Assembly (NCBI RefSeq): GCF_041260155.1
Contig: NC_091935.1
Location: forward strand, 6,997,501 to 7,061,500
Length of the DNA: 64,000 nucleotides
Direction: 5' to 3'
Origin: Ptychodera flava
Lineage: Eukaryota; Hemichordata; Enteropneusta; Ptychoderidae
Shown here: positions 49,101 to 60,602 of the stretch, piece by piece
Layout of the letters: every line of letters starts with the position of its first letter
How positions within the stretch are numbered: position 1 is the stretch's first letter
Program-made: the position numbers and the translations under genes
The notes under the pieces: model-generated
The model's input: the letters and a program-made list of their open reading frames with translations, nothing else
What the model was told of the DNA's origin: nothing
Database searches by the model: none

Positions 49101-49685
49101 TCAAATAGGTGTGTTTTTGAGTGTTATTGACCTCATTTGCAATTTGATTGGTGCTGTAGGCTTACACATTGTACAGTAAGCTTACGCTTTCACAGGGTAT
49201 CTTCAGTCACTCATTATATCTCCAAAAGATATACATGTGATTACATATCACCGTAATTAGAGACAGGATAAGCTCTGTACAGGAAAGGAAGATGCTTATC
49301 CTGCTTATCGATCCGCGAAACTTCGATCTTTCTACAGCATATGAAAAAAATATCCTCGCAATTATATACCTCCACATGTAGCCGTACGAGGACAGCTACA
49401 GAGGACGGTCAACAAAGCGCTCTGCGTTAAAAGTTTCCAAAAACGTATTTCTTCGCACGAGGGCAGTGTTTTTTCCACGCTTTGGTGGTTGAACAATTAG
49501 GGAAGACCCAGCACTGCATCAGCGAGCGCAGAAGAGCTCTAAATATTACTCAGGGTGGACCATTTGATATTCTGAGACGTTGACAATTTGATATTCTGAG
49601 AGGAAGTGTGGATGACGTGACGTTATATTTACGCCCAGGCCAGTGGCAATAATTTGATGCTCGGATGCCTGAATCTTGTATGTCT

Positions 49686-49778
49686 TTAACCCTTTCACCC
49701 CCAGTTCCCTGTATACAGGTCCAACTTAACCATAGAAAACAATAGATTTGGGATAAACCATGGTGGTGAAAGGGTTAA
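49686..49778. mobile_element. 93-bp TTAA MITE, copy 2 (unit B)
   Basis: TTAACCCTTTCACCCCCAG at the left and GGTGGTGAAAGGGTTAA at the right. Unit A reads GTCTTTAGGGGAGAG at the matching place (about 36205) without the insert. Same family as 17919-18011. Confidence 0.82.
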
Positions 49779-51544
49779 GGGAGAGACCAGACTGACTGAG
49801 ATAGAATGACTGAGATAGGTGTCATACCATAAGAAATTTATCGAAGTTTTCGATTCGGATGAGGCTAATGTCACGTGACTAAAGACTGTGCAGGCCAAGC
49901 TGTCTCCATCTTGCAAATTTATCTGAAAAAATAATTTCTCTTTGATATCGGCTAACGTTTGTGAAGATTAAGTGTTTTATGAATACTTGAGTCTACTTGT
50001 AGGTGCTATATGACTGATGTTGAAATGAGTATGCATCGGCTCTCAGAACCATTATTACAGTGGAATAAGTGCGGACACGGTTTAATAGATGTAAACTATG
50101 ACAGGTCGGGCCTGTTTATGACCATGGAACTTTTAAACGAACTTTTAAAATGACTTTAGAGAGTTTGAAATTATGTTATTCCGCATGGAAGGGGCTTGGA
50201 ATAAGATGACTTATGAGAAGAACGAATGTTTTAACGAGTCTTCCCATAGACTCGTTCTCCCAGGGACTGCGGTCTAACAACTTTATTTGAGGCTGACATA
50301 GTTAATGTAGGCCATGGAGACATGAGGATTGCCTTATCTGTTTGCTACTTTGTAAAAGGTTATATATCCTATTAATATTATATAGCAGATGTAAGAACAA
50401 CACGATAACATATAAGCGTAATATAAGCGGAAAGCAAGTTGAAAACACCATGGCGGCCCGAGAAGACAGTTATGATACGAATCATGGGAATGGTCACACA
50501 CAGAGGCCGAAGATAAGGAACGTTCCGATCGAAATGTTATCCATTGGGCATAAATCACATACGCCGGTCATCTGCTGGTAATACTGAGGATTAAAATGTA
50601 GGGCATTTAGAAAGATTGAGTTCAATAATGTTAGGTGCTTAATTTTTGCCTGGATTACGCACCATATCTGTATTACAAAGCAGTGAATATGGACACCGGA
50701 ATAACAAAGAGATCATATTTGCCGGCATGACCTTGTGAAGGAGTTATCACATGACTCGGTTTAAGTTGACACAAGAAAACTATAATCTAAAAACAGTTAC
50801 ATTATTTACATATCCAGCAAATGGCACATTAAAAAGCAGGTGATGTCGATGTTGATGTCTGGGTCTGCATCAAATATTGCACAAATTTATGGGTTTTTTT
50901 TTGAGATCCACCTTTTCTCACTGGGACAATATCATCCTATTCCGCTACAACTTTCGAAATTCGAAATAGTTGTTATATTCAATGATTTTCCTCGATTTTT
51001 TGCTTTTTGCCCAATGACATTTGACAAATCTACGGTCCTTATAAGCTTACATGTTAACTTTTCAGTACGTTGTGTATATTATTTGTGTAATTCTTCATAC
51101 TGCATTTCAGTGGTGTACAACGCAGAAATACAAGGCAGGGGAGTGCAGTGTTATTCAAATGAATAAACTTTTTATTAAAGGCCAACAATCAACCTTGTCC
51201 ATATTTGACCTCAAAGTGTATGATTTTGTTTGCACAAGCTCATACGATCAAGTATAATTCTTTTTCAAAAGTAAAAAGTCTCACCCGATCAACTGTAAGA
51301 AAAGCGCCGATAAAGACTGATTCAAAACTTACAATGTTTGCATACTCATTTCACAACTGTTCAGATACGAACATCCCTTATGAAGTTTGCGAAATTTGTT
51401 CCAACCAAAGTCCCTCCGTCTGGGGGGGGGGGGAGAACTGTGTTCAAATCAAATATAGGCCTATGCGAAATGAGGGATTTGCCACTCCCCAGGCCTGGGT
51501 TCGTCGTCCGTCCGGAGTGATTGCGAAGTCCGTGGTCAAGTCTC

Positions 51545-51739
51545 ACAGGCGCTCGTTAGCTGGGTAGTCTGCTAAATAGATCGATTTTCTGCTCGATCTA
51601 TCGATCACGTAGTCGATATGCCCGCCACTGCAACCTAGTAAGTATTTCGGTTGCAGTGGCGGGCATATAGACAACGGGATCGAGAGATCGAGCAGAAATT
51701 CGATAGATTTAGCAGACTTTCCAGCTAACGAGCGCCTGT
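51545..51739. mobile_element. 195-bp foldback MITE with 9-10-bp TSD (unit B)
   Basis: A near-complete palindrome: ACAGGCGCTCGTTAGCTGG at the left, its complement at the right, and an inner pair ATGCCCGCCACTGCAACC. The flanks GTCAAGTCTC and GCCTAGTCTC are an imperfect 10-bp duplication. Unit A has one copy (CCCAGTCTCC, about 37960) and no insert. The long duplication suggests Mutator-like integration. Confidence 0.8.
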
Positions 51740-53273
51740 GCCTAGTCTCCACACTTGGTGTGAACCGATGATCGGGTGAGAAAGAAATGTTATTTCCCTT
51801 TCTTCATTCCCGATTCTCTATGAAAACCATCCCCGCCTTCCTTAGCCTACAACTTTCACCGACGATTATGTGTGGTGGTGGGGTGACGGAATTCGAACCT
51901 CCAGCAATTGGATTTTCCTGATTTGGATGGACGTCTACCATGGTCTGCTTAACATGCGTGTGCATATTTTTTGCCCTCGAACACTGACTCGATGATATAC
52001 CTTTAAAAATGTGCGTGGAACATCTGGGGAACAGCCAGAAGAGTGCGTTGTACATAGCATAGCGAACGAACTTCGCATTGTCTGTCGTTCGCTATCATCG
52101 TGTAACATTGAAGGCAACATATGGTTGTCGTTGGTGTGCGGTTTGCATCTGTCATAACAATTATTAACGTGGTTGCTTACCTTTGCCGGCTCTCTTTGAA
52201 AGCCAGTAAACAGCAGCACTGCCAATACCGCCACAACCTACAACGATGTACTCGAAATCTCGCACGGGGGTCTGTGCTGCGCACATTTTTGGTTCAATGG
52301 CTCTTCAATAGAGTCCCGGGATAGAGTACACGTTGACGCAATCGTCGAGTTGTAACCTTAAGTGACCTAGACAGGACTTTGTTTGCTCAGCAGACACTAC
52401 GAACCTCTAATATCGTGCTCAATGTAAACATGCTGTAAGGTATCAAAAATTAAGTATGGAGGAGGGGCGTATAGATTTTATACTGGGGTATTTTTTCTGA
52501 TCCATTTGTCTATAACACAAAGTAAATGATGCAGACAAAAGAGGTAGGTAACAGTAACGAAATCTGAGTTGAGACAACGATCTTCCTTGGGTACAAGGTT
52601 TCAATATACATTGAATTGGCAAGGCTAAATAATTTATCTCAACATGTTTATTTCATTGACCAAAGATAACGACAAGATTATCATTATGTTATCAAAAGTT
52701 AATATCAATCTGTTGCTCCTTTAAATTTAATGAATGAATCAAACTTCCAGACAATTTTAGAGCTGTTTGAAATATATTTATCATCCTCATACTCCTCAAA
52801 GGAGGTAGGTAACAGTTGTTGAATACATGGTCGATGTGGAGTGACCATGTTAAAAACATGGTTACAGTGTGAAGTGACCGTCTTACAATGTCGTCACAGT
52901 GTCAAGAGATGAAAACGAGGATAGCACAGTACATGAAGAATTCAATGTTACTTACCAGATCTCACTGCAGCATTCCGATTATTTCAATTAGTTTACTTGT
53001 AATCATAGTCATAGATCTAACTCTTGGTCATCTGATAGTCCGGAAAATCTGAGCTTTTCCATCCCTCAGGATATTTGTCTATTATGCAAATGAACAAAGA
53101 ACCAAAAATACATCCATATAAGCCCATATATGGGACCCCAACGACCGATGTAAACACTGTATCTAGGTTACGTTGGCGATTGATGAAAGTTAAAATATTT
53201 TTGTTAACAATGAATATCGTAAAATTTAAATGTCGAAGCAGTGTTGACTTGATGCATCTAGATATGCATGAAA

Positions 53274-54730
53274 CAGTCCGGGTCAGCTCCAAAATTGGAG
53301 ACTCATTATGATAATGTATTCCGGCATTCACCAATCATCGACCAGATTACATCATTAATAAAGTACAGGTCACGCTGGGTCACAAATTACCCACCAAGTG
53401 TGATCGGCAGTTTTGGGCCGCTTATTTAGCCCCTGTCTTGTGAATTTCGACGAATTTCGACAGTCAACATAATCCACGTGTTCTGCAGAAGGTCATGTCC
53501 AACAAGGAGTCCGATTAGTGAACAAATATTCGAAATATTGACGATTCATTTCTACCCCCAGTTTATCGATTTCGCTCAAGTACCGAGAATCATTTTGTGG
53601 ATGTTCGTCATCTCTATTAGAAATACTGTTATAAAGGTTATTTGTGTAGGTACGCGTATAACATTTTGCAAGAAAGAAGAGCAATGTCAGAGCTTTAAAA
53701 CGATACCTGTTTTGTAGTTGTCAAACGCAGACTAAAAATGGTACGCGATTTTGAAAATGTGTTGACAGAGTGGCACACAACTGTTCCCCATACGGTGGAA
53801 TTTGTATCGCTGCCATCTCCGATACAAATGGGGTATTCTGAACGATCTGTGTAGGTACACGATTTATATTTCGCAGGACTTCAAGCCAGAGTCTAGGAAT
53901 CACAGCGATATATGGGGTTTGGTTGTCTTAGCCAGAATAAAACTGGTACGCGATTTTGAAATTGTGTTTTGACAGAGTGGCCACACAACTGTTCGACATT
54001 ATGACAGAATACGGCGCGGGGTTCGACACAGTATGGTGTACGTAACGAAGGACGCATGTGGAGGCACAGGCGACCCATTAAGTATTACTGAGTTTTTCAC
54101 AGTTTCTCTATCATTTTCTCTTCTTTCTTCATGCTCTGAATGATCGGAATAAATAAAATAAATGGATATATAACCTAACCTAGCCTCTGTGACTCTTTAT
54201 TTATTTTACACTCCATTACAAGGACGTATATCTCTCATACACACATGTTGTGATTAATTAGTCACACAACTAATAATGCTAATCCGTGGACTTATCAGGG
54301 ATTTTACGGGTTAGTCAACATCGCGAAAGATAGGAATGGTTACTAATTAACATCACTATCTTTCCGATGTTGACTAACCTCTGATAAGTCCACGGATTAG
54401 CATAATTAGTTGTGTTGACGAATTAATCACAACATGTGTGTATGAGAGATATACGTCCTTGTAATGGAGTGTAAATTAAATAAAGAGTCACAGAGGCTAG
54501 GTTAGGTTATATAACCATTTATTTTATTTACTCCGATCATTCAGAGCATGAAGAAAGAAGAGAAAATGATAGAGAAAACTGTGAAAAACTCAGTAATACT
54601 TAATGGGTCGCCTGTGGTGGAGATTGCCAGGAAATACAATTTTTACTGATGGCGCGCTGGCCGCTGATTGGCTAATGAGAGGGAAAATATTATGGTATAG
54701 CGTCTCCAATTTTGGAGCTGACCCGGACTG
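53274..54730. mobile_element. 1.46-kb hAT-like element nested in a MITE, 5-bp TSD (unit B)
   Basis: The ends are CAGTCCGGGTCAGCTCCAAA and its complement, continuing through ATTGGAGAC. TGAAA is duplicated at 53269-53273 and 54731-54735, and the related uninterrupted MITE at 35708 has a single TGAAA at that point. The left half carries a short internal duplication around GGTACGCGATTTTGAAA (53740 and 53946). The right half is dominated by a long palindrome. No transposase frame is visible. Confidence 0.8.
54065..54616. repeat. 552-bp palindrome with arms of about 265 bp
   Basis: CACAGGCGACCCATTAAGTA at the left is matched by its complement ending at 54616. Pairing continues almost unbroken to a loop of about 20 nt near 54340. 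Arm divergence is a few percent at most. Confidence 0.93.
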
Positions 54731-55302
54731 TGAAATACATTGTTTGTAAACAAGAAAGCCGCACACGCGCAGTTCCGACGACCACAGTTGACTCTCTCCC
54801 GTCCCCTCATTCACTCTTCCGCTCTGATCTATGGCCAAACTGAAGACACATTAAACTCGTACGGGAAAATTTTACAAATCTATTCTTCACAACCATATGA
54901 ACATGCCCTAGGTCTACCTGAGTGTTTTCATAAGGAAGATTAGGCCAAGTGTTCTTCAGGTGAAAAAAATTGACTGCTGAACACGGATGCGCCCTCAATG
55001 GTTCTGTTGATTTAGGTAGTCTATCCTTTGTTTTCATACCTAAATTAGCTGTAGTCTTTTCAACAAAATGGATAGGTACCAGACTGCATACGGCGAGAAA
55101 TGTCCATATATCTGTCTTTCACAACTTTTATTGTGTTGTGTACCTGTCAGACCTGTACTTTGTGGTGTGCTGCTGTTCTGTTTTTGTCCTATACTATAAC
55201 TGTGAAATGACATTTGACATGATTTTTGGATAACTGATGGGTGTGATTGCTATTAATTTATAATTTAAATATGCAAATAAGGGGGCGGGCAGGGTAAGAT
55301 TG

Positions 55303-55326
55303 CAATTATTTTTATTGTTATTATTA

Positions 55327-55358
<32 letters not shown>

Positions 55359-55365
55359 TATTTAC
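55303..55365. repeat. (ATT)n microsatellite
   Basis: Imperfect TTATTATTA run ending in ATTTATTTACTTATTT. Confidence 0.9.
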
Positions 55366-57250
55366 TTATTTTGGACTTCATGCCCGTCGATATACATTTT
55401 AGAATAGGACAAAATTTATTACGTGGAAAAAAACTAGATTTGCTCTTGGAAATACATTCCATACATATTGACTCAGTAAGAAAACTGTTGAGGTAATGTA
55501 TGCATGTTTTAGAAGGACAAGCAAACTTCACAGCCTGAGCTGCTGTGAGAGAGACTGCATTGTAAGAAAACATTGAGCAAGTACAGTAAAATGTGAGTTA
55601 TTGCAGGATTCAGTTTGTGTCTGGGATGGTCATAATTTTCGTCAGCTTTTGGAGCCTTCCATTCAGAAATAGTGTATTAAACCTTAACATAGGAGTTTTG
55701 ATGAGGAAGCTGTGGAGGGGAAAGTACCGGCTCTCCAAACTCCTCACACTTTATGGATATTACTTCTAGAATCTACCTTTCCATTGTTTGGCACAATACA
55801 TGTATGTAGTTATCCCTACCATACGTGATCACACCAGGAATTGTTGTAAGTGGGAACAATCTCCATCAATTTAGTCAGTTCTGTAATTCTTTACATACAA
55901 AACAGTCCCACAAAGACTTCACATGCAATTTTTGTATAGAACATTGCTCCCTATATCTAAACCTCCCTTTGTATTGATCCTACAATGTATACTTTGATGG
56001 GAACAAAAAATTCCAAAAATAGTTAGTCATGTATGAAATTAGGGATGTTGCTCTGGAAACCTTGTGGATCTCTAAACAATGCTAACTTGGTATTGCCAAT
56101 ATTTCTGCTCACTTTTCAAAAACTGAAAAGCTGGTTGGGAAAACTCTAACAGCAAATCATGCAGTTGTACATTTTTATTCATCACTTATAAGAAGTTCAA
56201 ATGCAAATTTCTTCACATAACTAATTGCAATTTTGATCTTGACATCAAATTCTCATACACTATCTACACCCTGCAAAATATTGACTTTGTTTATAATTAT
56301 GAAATTCTTCTCCGATTGAACAACAGAATTATTCACTGAAAAAAACTTTTCACTGCTACCCTTTCGTCTTACTACAAGTTTTCTTCTCCAAATAGCACGA
56401 AGCATAGATGAGAGCAGCAATAAAATCAAAGCATGTATCATATACATGCCTAGGCCTGCATGTGGTAATTCCCCCCCCACAGGATATAACTCATACAATC
56501 TTAGTGTATACATTGTGTCTGTATTATTATGGATGTCACTAAAAGCATAGGCAGTGTTGTGCTCCACTGTCCGTATTTAAAGAGTAAACATATGCAGACT
56601 TCTATGACAAACTGTACCTTTATATCAACTCATCTGATTTCATTGTTGTTCATATCAGAACTTTCGTGCAATTTGGATGAAAATATTTGTAACTCTTGAC
56701 ATCATTATTATTTCAGTACTATCTGATTAAAATCAGTTGAAGATACACGTCTCCCCATATTAAATGTAGGAAAGTGACAACAGCTGATGAGAATATCACA
56801 GAACAGAGAAGTTTGAAACAATGCCATCTCTTCTTCAAACATTCTGAAATCGCCCCTTTATGTATCTGTGATAAAATCTGTACTGGAAACATAATTTGGA
56901 GGGCAAGTGATTACACATGCATGTTTCACCCCAAAAGAAAAAAAAATGATCACATTAATTTCAAAAATTGGCAACTTTTCCCTTTTCTATATAAATTGAG
57001 AGCTGCATTCAGACAAAAGTAGTGGGAAGAGAATATAGGAAAGCTGCATTGAAATATTGCAACACTGCTTCAGAGACATGATATCAGTTCAAAAAAACTT
57101 CAGGTACTGAAAAATGCTGGTGATCATGTAACTTAATATGTTACTACACAAAGTTCAGTCACAGTTCAATTTCTTCTTTGTCTACAAATGACAGAAGAAA
57201 CTTCTATCACACAAACACAAACTTGACCATGGACCTCAGGGAAAATATTA

Positions 57251-60203
57251 TCAGCTTTCGTCTTTTCTCTGATTGACTTTTTCTTTGAAGTCTTGAAGTC
57301 TTGCTTTCTGTGAATGAGAAAAGATGATGTCCAATGAATGTGAAAAAATGGTAAACAGGGTGAAATCAATCATAGTAGTTTGCTTGCATTTTAAAGAAAC
57401 ACAGTACAAATTGTCATGTATCGGCACAACATGGACTGCGGACAATTTCTGAAAAATAGTTAGATATGTGTATTATAAACATATCAACATTATACGTACA
57501 CCGCCCTGTAAGTTAATGTTGGGTGCTACAGACTCAAAAAAGCTCTCTAAATGCGAAACCGTTTTTGGTATTGGATGTAATAATATACATATTGGATGTA
57601 ATAATATACATGTTGGATGTAATACAATATACTGGATATAGCATACTTATTGAATGTAATAATATACATATTGGATGTAATATACATATTGTATGTAATA
57701 ATATATATATTGGATGTAATAATATACATATTGGATGTAATAACACATACACGGAATGTAGCAATATGAGACTTAGTAAACTAATTTTCCAGAAATTTCT
57801 ACATTGACTCAAAGATTTCACAAATGTCAATAAGAGAGAACATAAGAGTAATGGGGCAGAATGAGGTTATGATGATGAAAGACTAACCTGTACTAAATCC
57901 TCTGGAGGGAACAGGTATCTCTGAAATGACAAGAAAACATTCCAGATTTAATCTTCATGTATAATCTTGCATTGCCTAATACAGAAGGCCATTTGCATAA
58001 AATACCTTGTCCATTCTTGTAACAGTCAGTCTATAATCAATAAATGCACACTGGCTGTAAAAAGTGTCTGGTATACTGGTAAAACATAACTTTACAAATG
58101 TCAAACTTTAAATAATGGCAAAGTAATTAATCATTTTCTTGTTTGTTTGTTTGTTTGTTGGTTTGTTTGTAACTTTCTCCTGTATCAGAGATACAGTTGC
58201 ATGATTTTTGGCCAAATAGTTACAAAGCTTAATCAATTACACCAATGTACAAAGGTACAATAAATCATAGACCCTAGAGAAATGGCCTATAAGTAAACCA
58301 ATGCCAATATTTGTACAAATTTATTATCATACATTTTGAAATAAAAACATTTCCTGTTATCTGAACTACAACCAGACACCACTCACCCTCCTCTGTGAGA
58401 TGTATTCTTCAAACCATTCTGGCTGATTGAAGTAAAAGAATAATCCAACAGGAAAGAACACATACATGGTCATCTGTAGAATAAAATGGTAAAGTTTATC
58501 ACTACAAAGCTTCTCAAAGAGTTGGATCAAAATATGATACGAAATCCATAGCAATGCTGCATTTCTACAAACTACAGCCTTGCTACACATGTACAAAATT
58601 TACTGATGAAAGATGCTGGCTACAGAACAGCAACAGCCACAGGTGATTCTGGCAAATGTGATTCTGTAAATGGATAATTCATTTCTTTTTTGTATATTTG
58701 CCAAACAAATGGCTCACAACCTGAATATTACTGATCATTAAATTCAATTCAAATATTTATCTGTCCATGTCAATATACATGTACAGAAATTTGCTGTAAG
58801 GCTCATCAAATACACACCAGAAACTTACAACGACATTCAGAATATTGAAATGAATCACAAGTTGGTAATGAGTTGAAACATAATCTGACTTTACAGATGG
58901 AGTCTGATTACTTTTTCTGTCTCATTAACAACGTAGAAACATTTTACTTCTGTTTATATGGTCAAGTAACATCCCATAACACAATGTTAAGGTCAGAACA
59001 CATTGAATTAAAGATCATATGCATCACAAAAAACATTATATACCAGGGTTGCTGTATGCTAGAGTCTAGCTTATGGAATGAGAATTGCTTCAGGGTCTTT
59101 CTCTAGAATAGACAGATTACCTCTCATGGTGTATTTTGCATAGGTACCAGCACAGAACACAGAATAAGGAATTACATTATATCTCACTTTTTCTCAATTT
59201 ACACCTCTTGACTACAGCTTTGGTCAATGGTAAATTTGTTGCCCACTCTTAAGCATGTTTTAGGTTCTGGGCAACACAAGTGACTTTTCAAATTAAAGTC
59301 GACAGAGATAATTTTTTTGATGTTGTCCCTTTGCTTAGCAAAACACTTTTGAGCCTTATTGGGTTACAGATGGGTAGTTGTGAATATGCAATGTTGAGGT
59401 AATGGCTAACGTTTGAGGTAGGGTCATCCAAGGATACAGCTGCCACTTGCACCATAATGCTGCATGCCTTATATATCCAAAGTTTGGAAGTGCAATTTGT
59501 AAGGAGGTATGTATGACTTACAACACTGATGGGAAGTTTAAGTCGGACCTAGTCTGTCAACTCAATCTTGGCAACCATGATTTGCCAATTTACACGTGAG
59601 ACTTAGGAAGAAAATACTGTGAGGTTTAGAATTTCATATTCCTCATTATAGCAAAGACATACCATATTTATGTAATTGAGAATTTTATTGTCCGGAAATG
59701 TTTGTTGCACTTTTCTAGGGATGCCCGGATGTAGCTTAACTGATAATTTGGGAGACAAAAGTGAGAATAGATGGTAGATTGTGAAATAGATTAAAGCCGC
59801 TACTTATACTATTACTGCATGGGAATCTAAGACCACAGCTATACCAAGGATATAGAGTTCTACCTCCTTCAGTCCTTGGCTGGAACAAAAAGTCACATTA
59901 AATTTGTGTTGTTGTTTTTTACAGTGTAACTTTAGGTTCACAGTGGCCGTTCAAACTAGCAGAGCCAGAAAACTACGTGACCGATTCCTGTAATTACACC
60001 AACAGAGCATTAGCATTCAAGTGACACTTTGACTTTATCTCCATGGTGACATCGAATCACAAGAAAGCGTCGACCTACATCAATCACGTTCACAAGTAAA
60101 GGAGACGTGCAGCGTGGCCCAGTAACAGTGCATTAGTGCAGTCACACGCCATGATTCATTCTAAAACACCTACCCGAGCAATTTCTAGCTTCCAACCACC
60201 CAT
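57251..60203 (-). CDS. PET100: PET100 cytochrome c oxidase assembly chaperone homologue, 68 aa
   Basis: Small mitochondrial inner-membrane protein needed to assemble complex IV. Exons, 5' to 3': 60174-60203, 58387-58473, 57888-57920 and 57251-57307, all in phase 0 with GT/AG sites. The product begins MGGWKLEIARMTMYVFFPVG, continues through FNQPEWFEEYISQRR and RYLFPPEDLVQ, and ends in a charged tail KARLQDFKEKVNQRKDES. Residues 11-25 form the single membrane segment. The NQPEWFE and FPPE blocks are the family's most conserved parts, and the length matches the usual 70-75 aa. Intron 3 contains a 21-bp minisatellite. It is divergent from ISCA1, with 399 bp between start codons. Confidence 0.95.
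57571..57765. repeat. 21-bp AT-rich minisatellite in PET100 intron 3
   Basis: About nine tandem copies of TTGGATGTAATAATATACA-type units with substitutions and one or two short units. Confidence 0.9.
58139..58171. repeat. (TTTG)n microsatellite
   Basis: About eight TTTG units with one interruption, in PET100 intron 2. Confidence 0.85.
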
Positions 60204-60602
60204 GGTGCTGCGTGAGAATGTTTAGTGGATCGTAGAGTAGAATCTCACGTGATTAATTCAGCTCTAACCCTTCTTCCGCCTTCAGATAAGAGGCAAAACT
60301 ACTTGTGAGACAACGATCCTGCGTCGTCTGCATTGACCCACAGTTGACCTAAAACAAACCAATATTTCATACACGGCACAACATTCGCTTAAAAAATAGT
60401 TGAGAGTGTCAGTTTAACCATGTTTGAAAAAGCATAAATGGCTTCGTTAATATTAAATTATATATGTTATCTTTTTACGACAGATGGTGTGTAAAAAGTT
60501 CTAAAGAGTACAATATTGATTTCATCAATTCCTTCGAACAGACAGTTTGTCTATGCAAACTCGTTTTCACCGGACACATTACGACACAGGTTTTCCCCAC
60601 CG
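60204..60602. promoter_or_regulatory. Candidate bidirectional promoter, PET100/ISCA1
   Basis: 399 bp separates the start codons of two divergent nuclear genes for mitochondrial proteins. It must contain both 5' UTRs and probably one shared core promoter. No TATA box was assigned. Confidence 0.65.

Larger units (their letters stand above)
53133..54783. mobile_element. Degraded TTAA MITE split by a later insertion (unit B)
   Basis: The flanking parts match the 230-bp TTAA MITE of unit A (35708-35937) in reverse orientation: 53133-53273 on the left and 54736-54783 on the right. Both outer ends are truncated. The element at 53274-54730 lies inside it. Confidence 0.7.

Noticed and set aside
53721-54078. 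Two similar small minus-strand frames sharing an FQNRVP motif
   Set aside because: The similarity comes from a short internal DNA duplication of the nested element; there is no evidence of coding.
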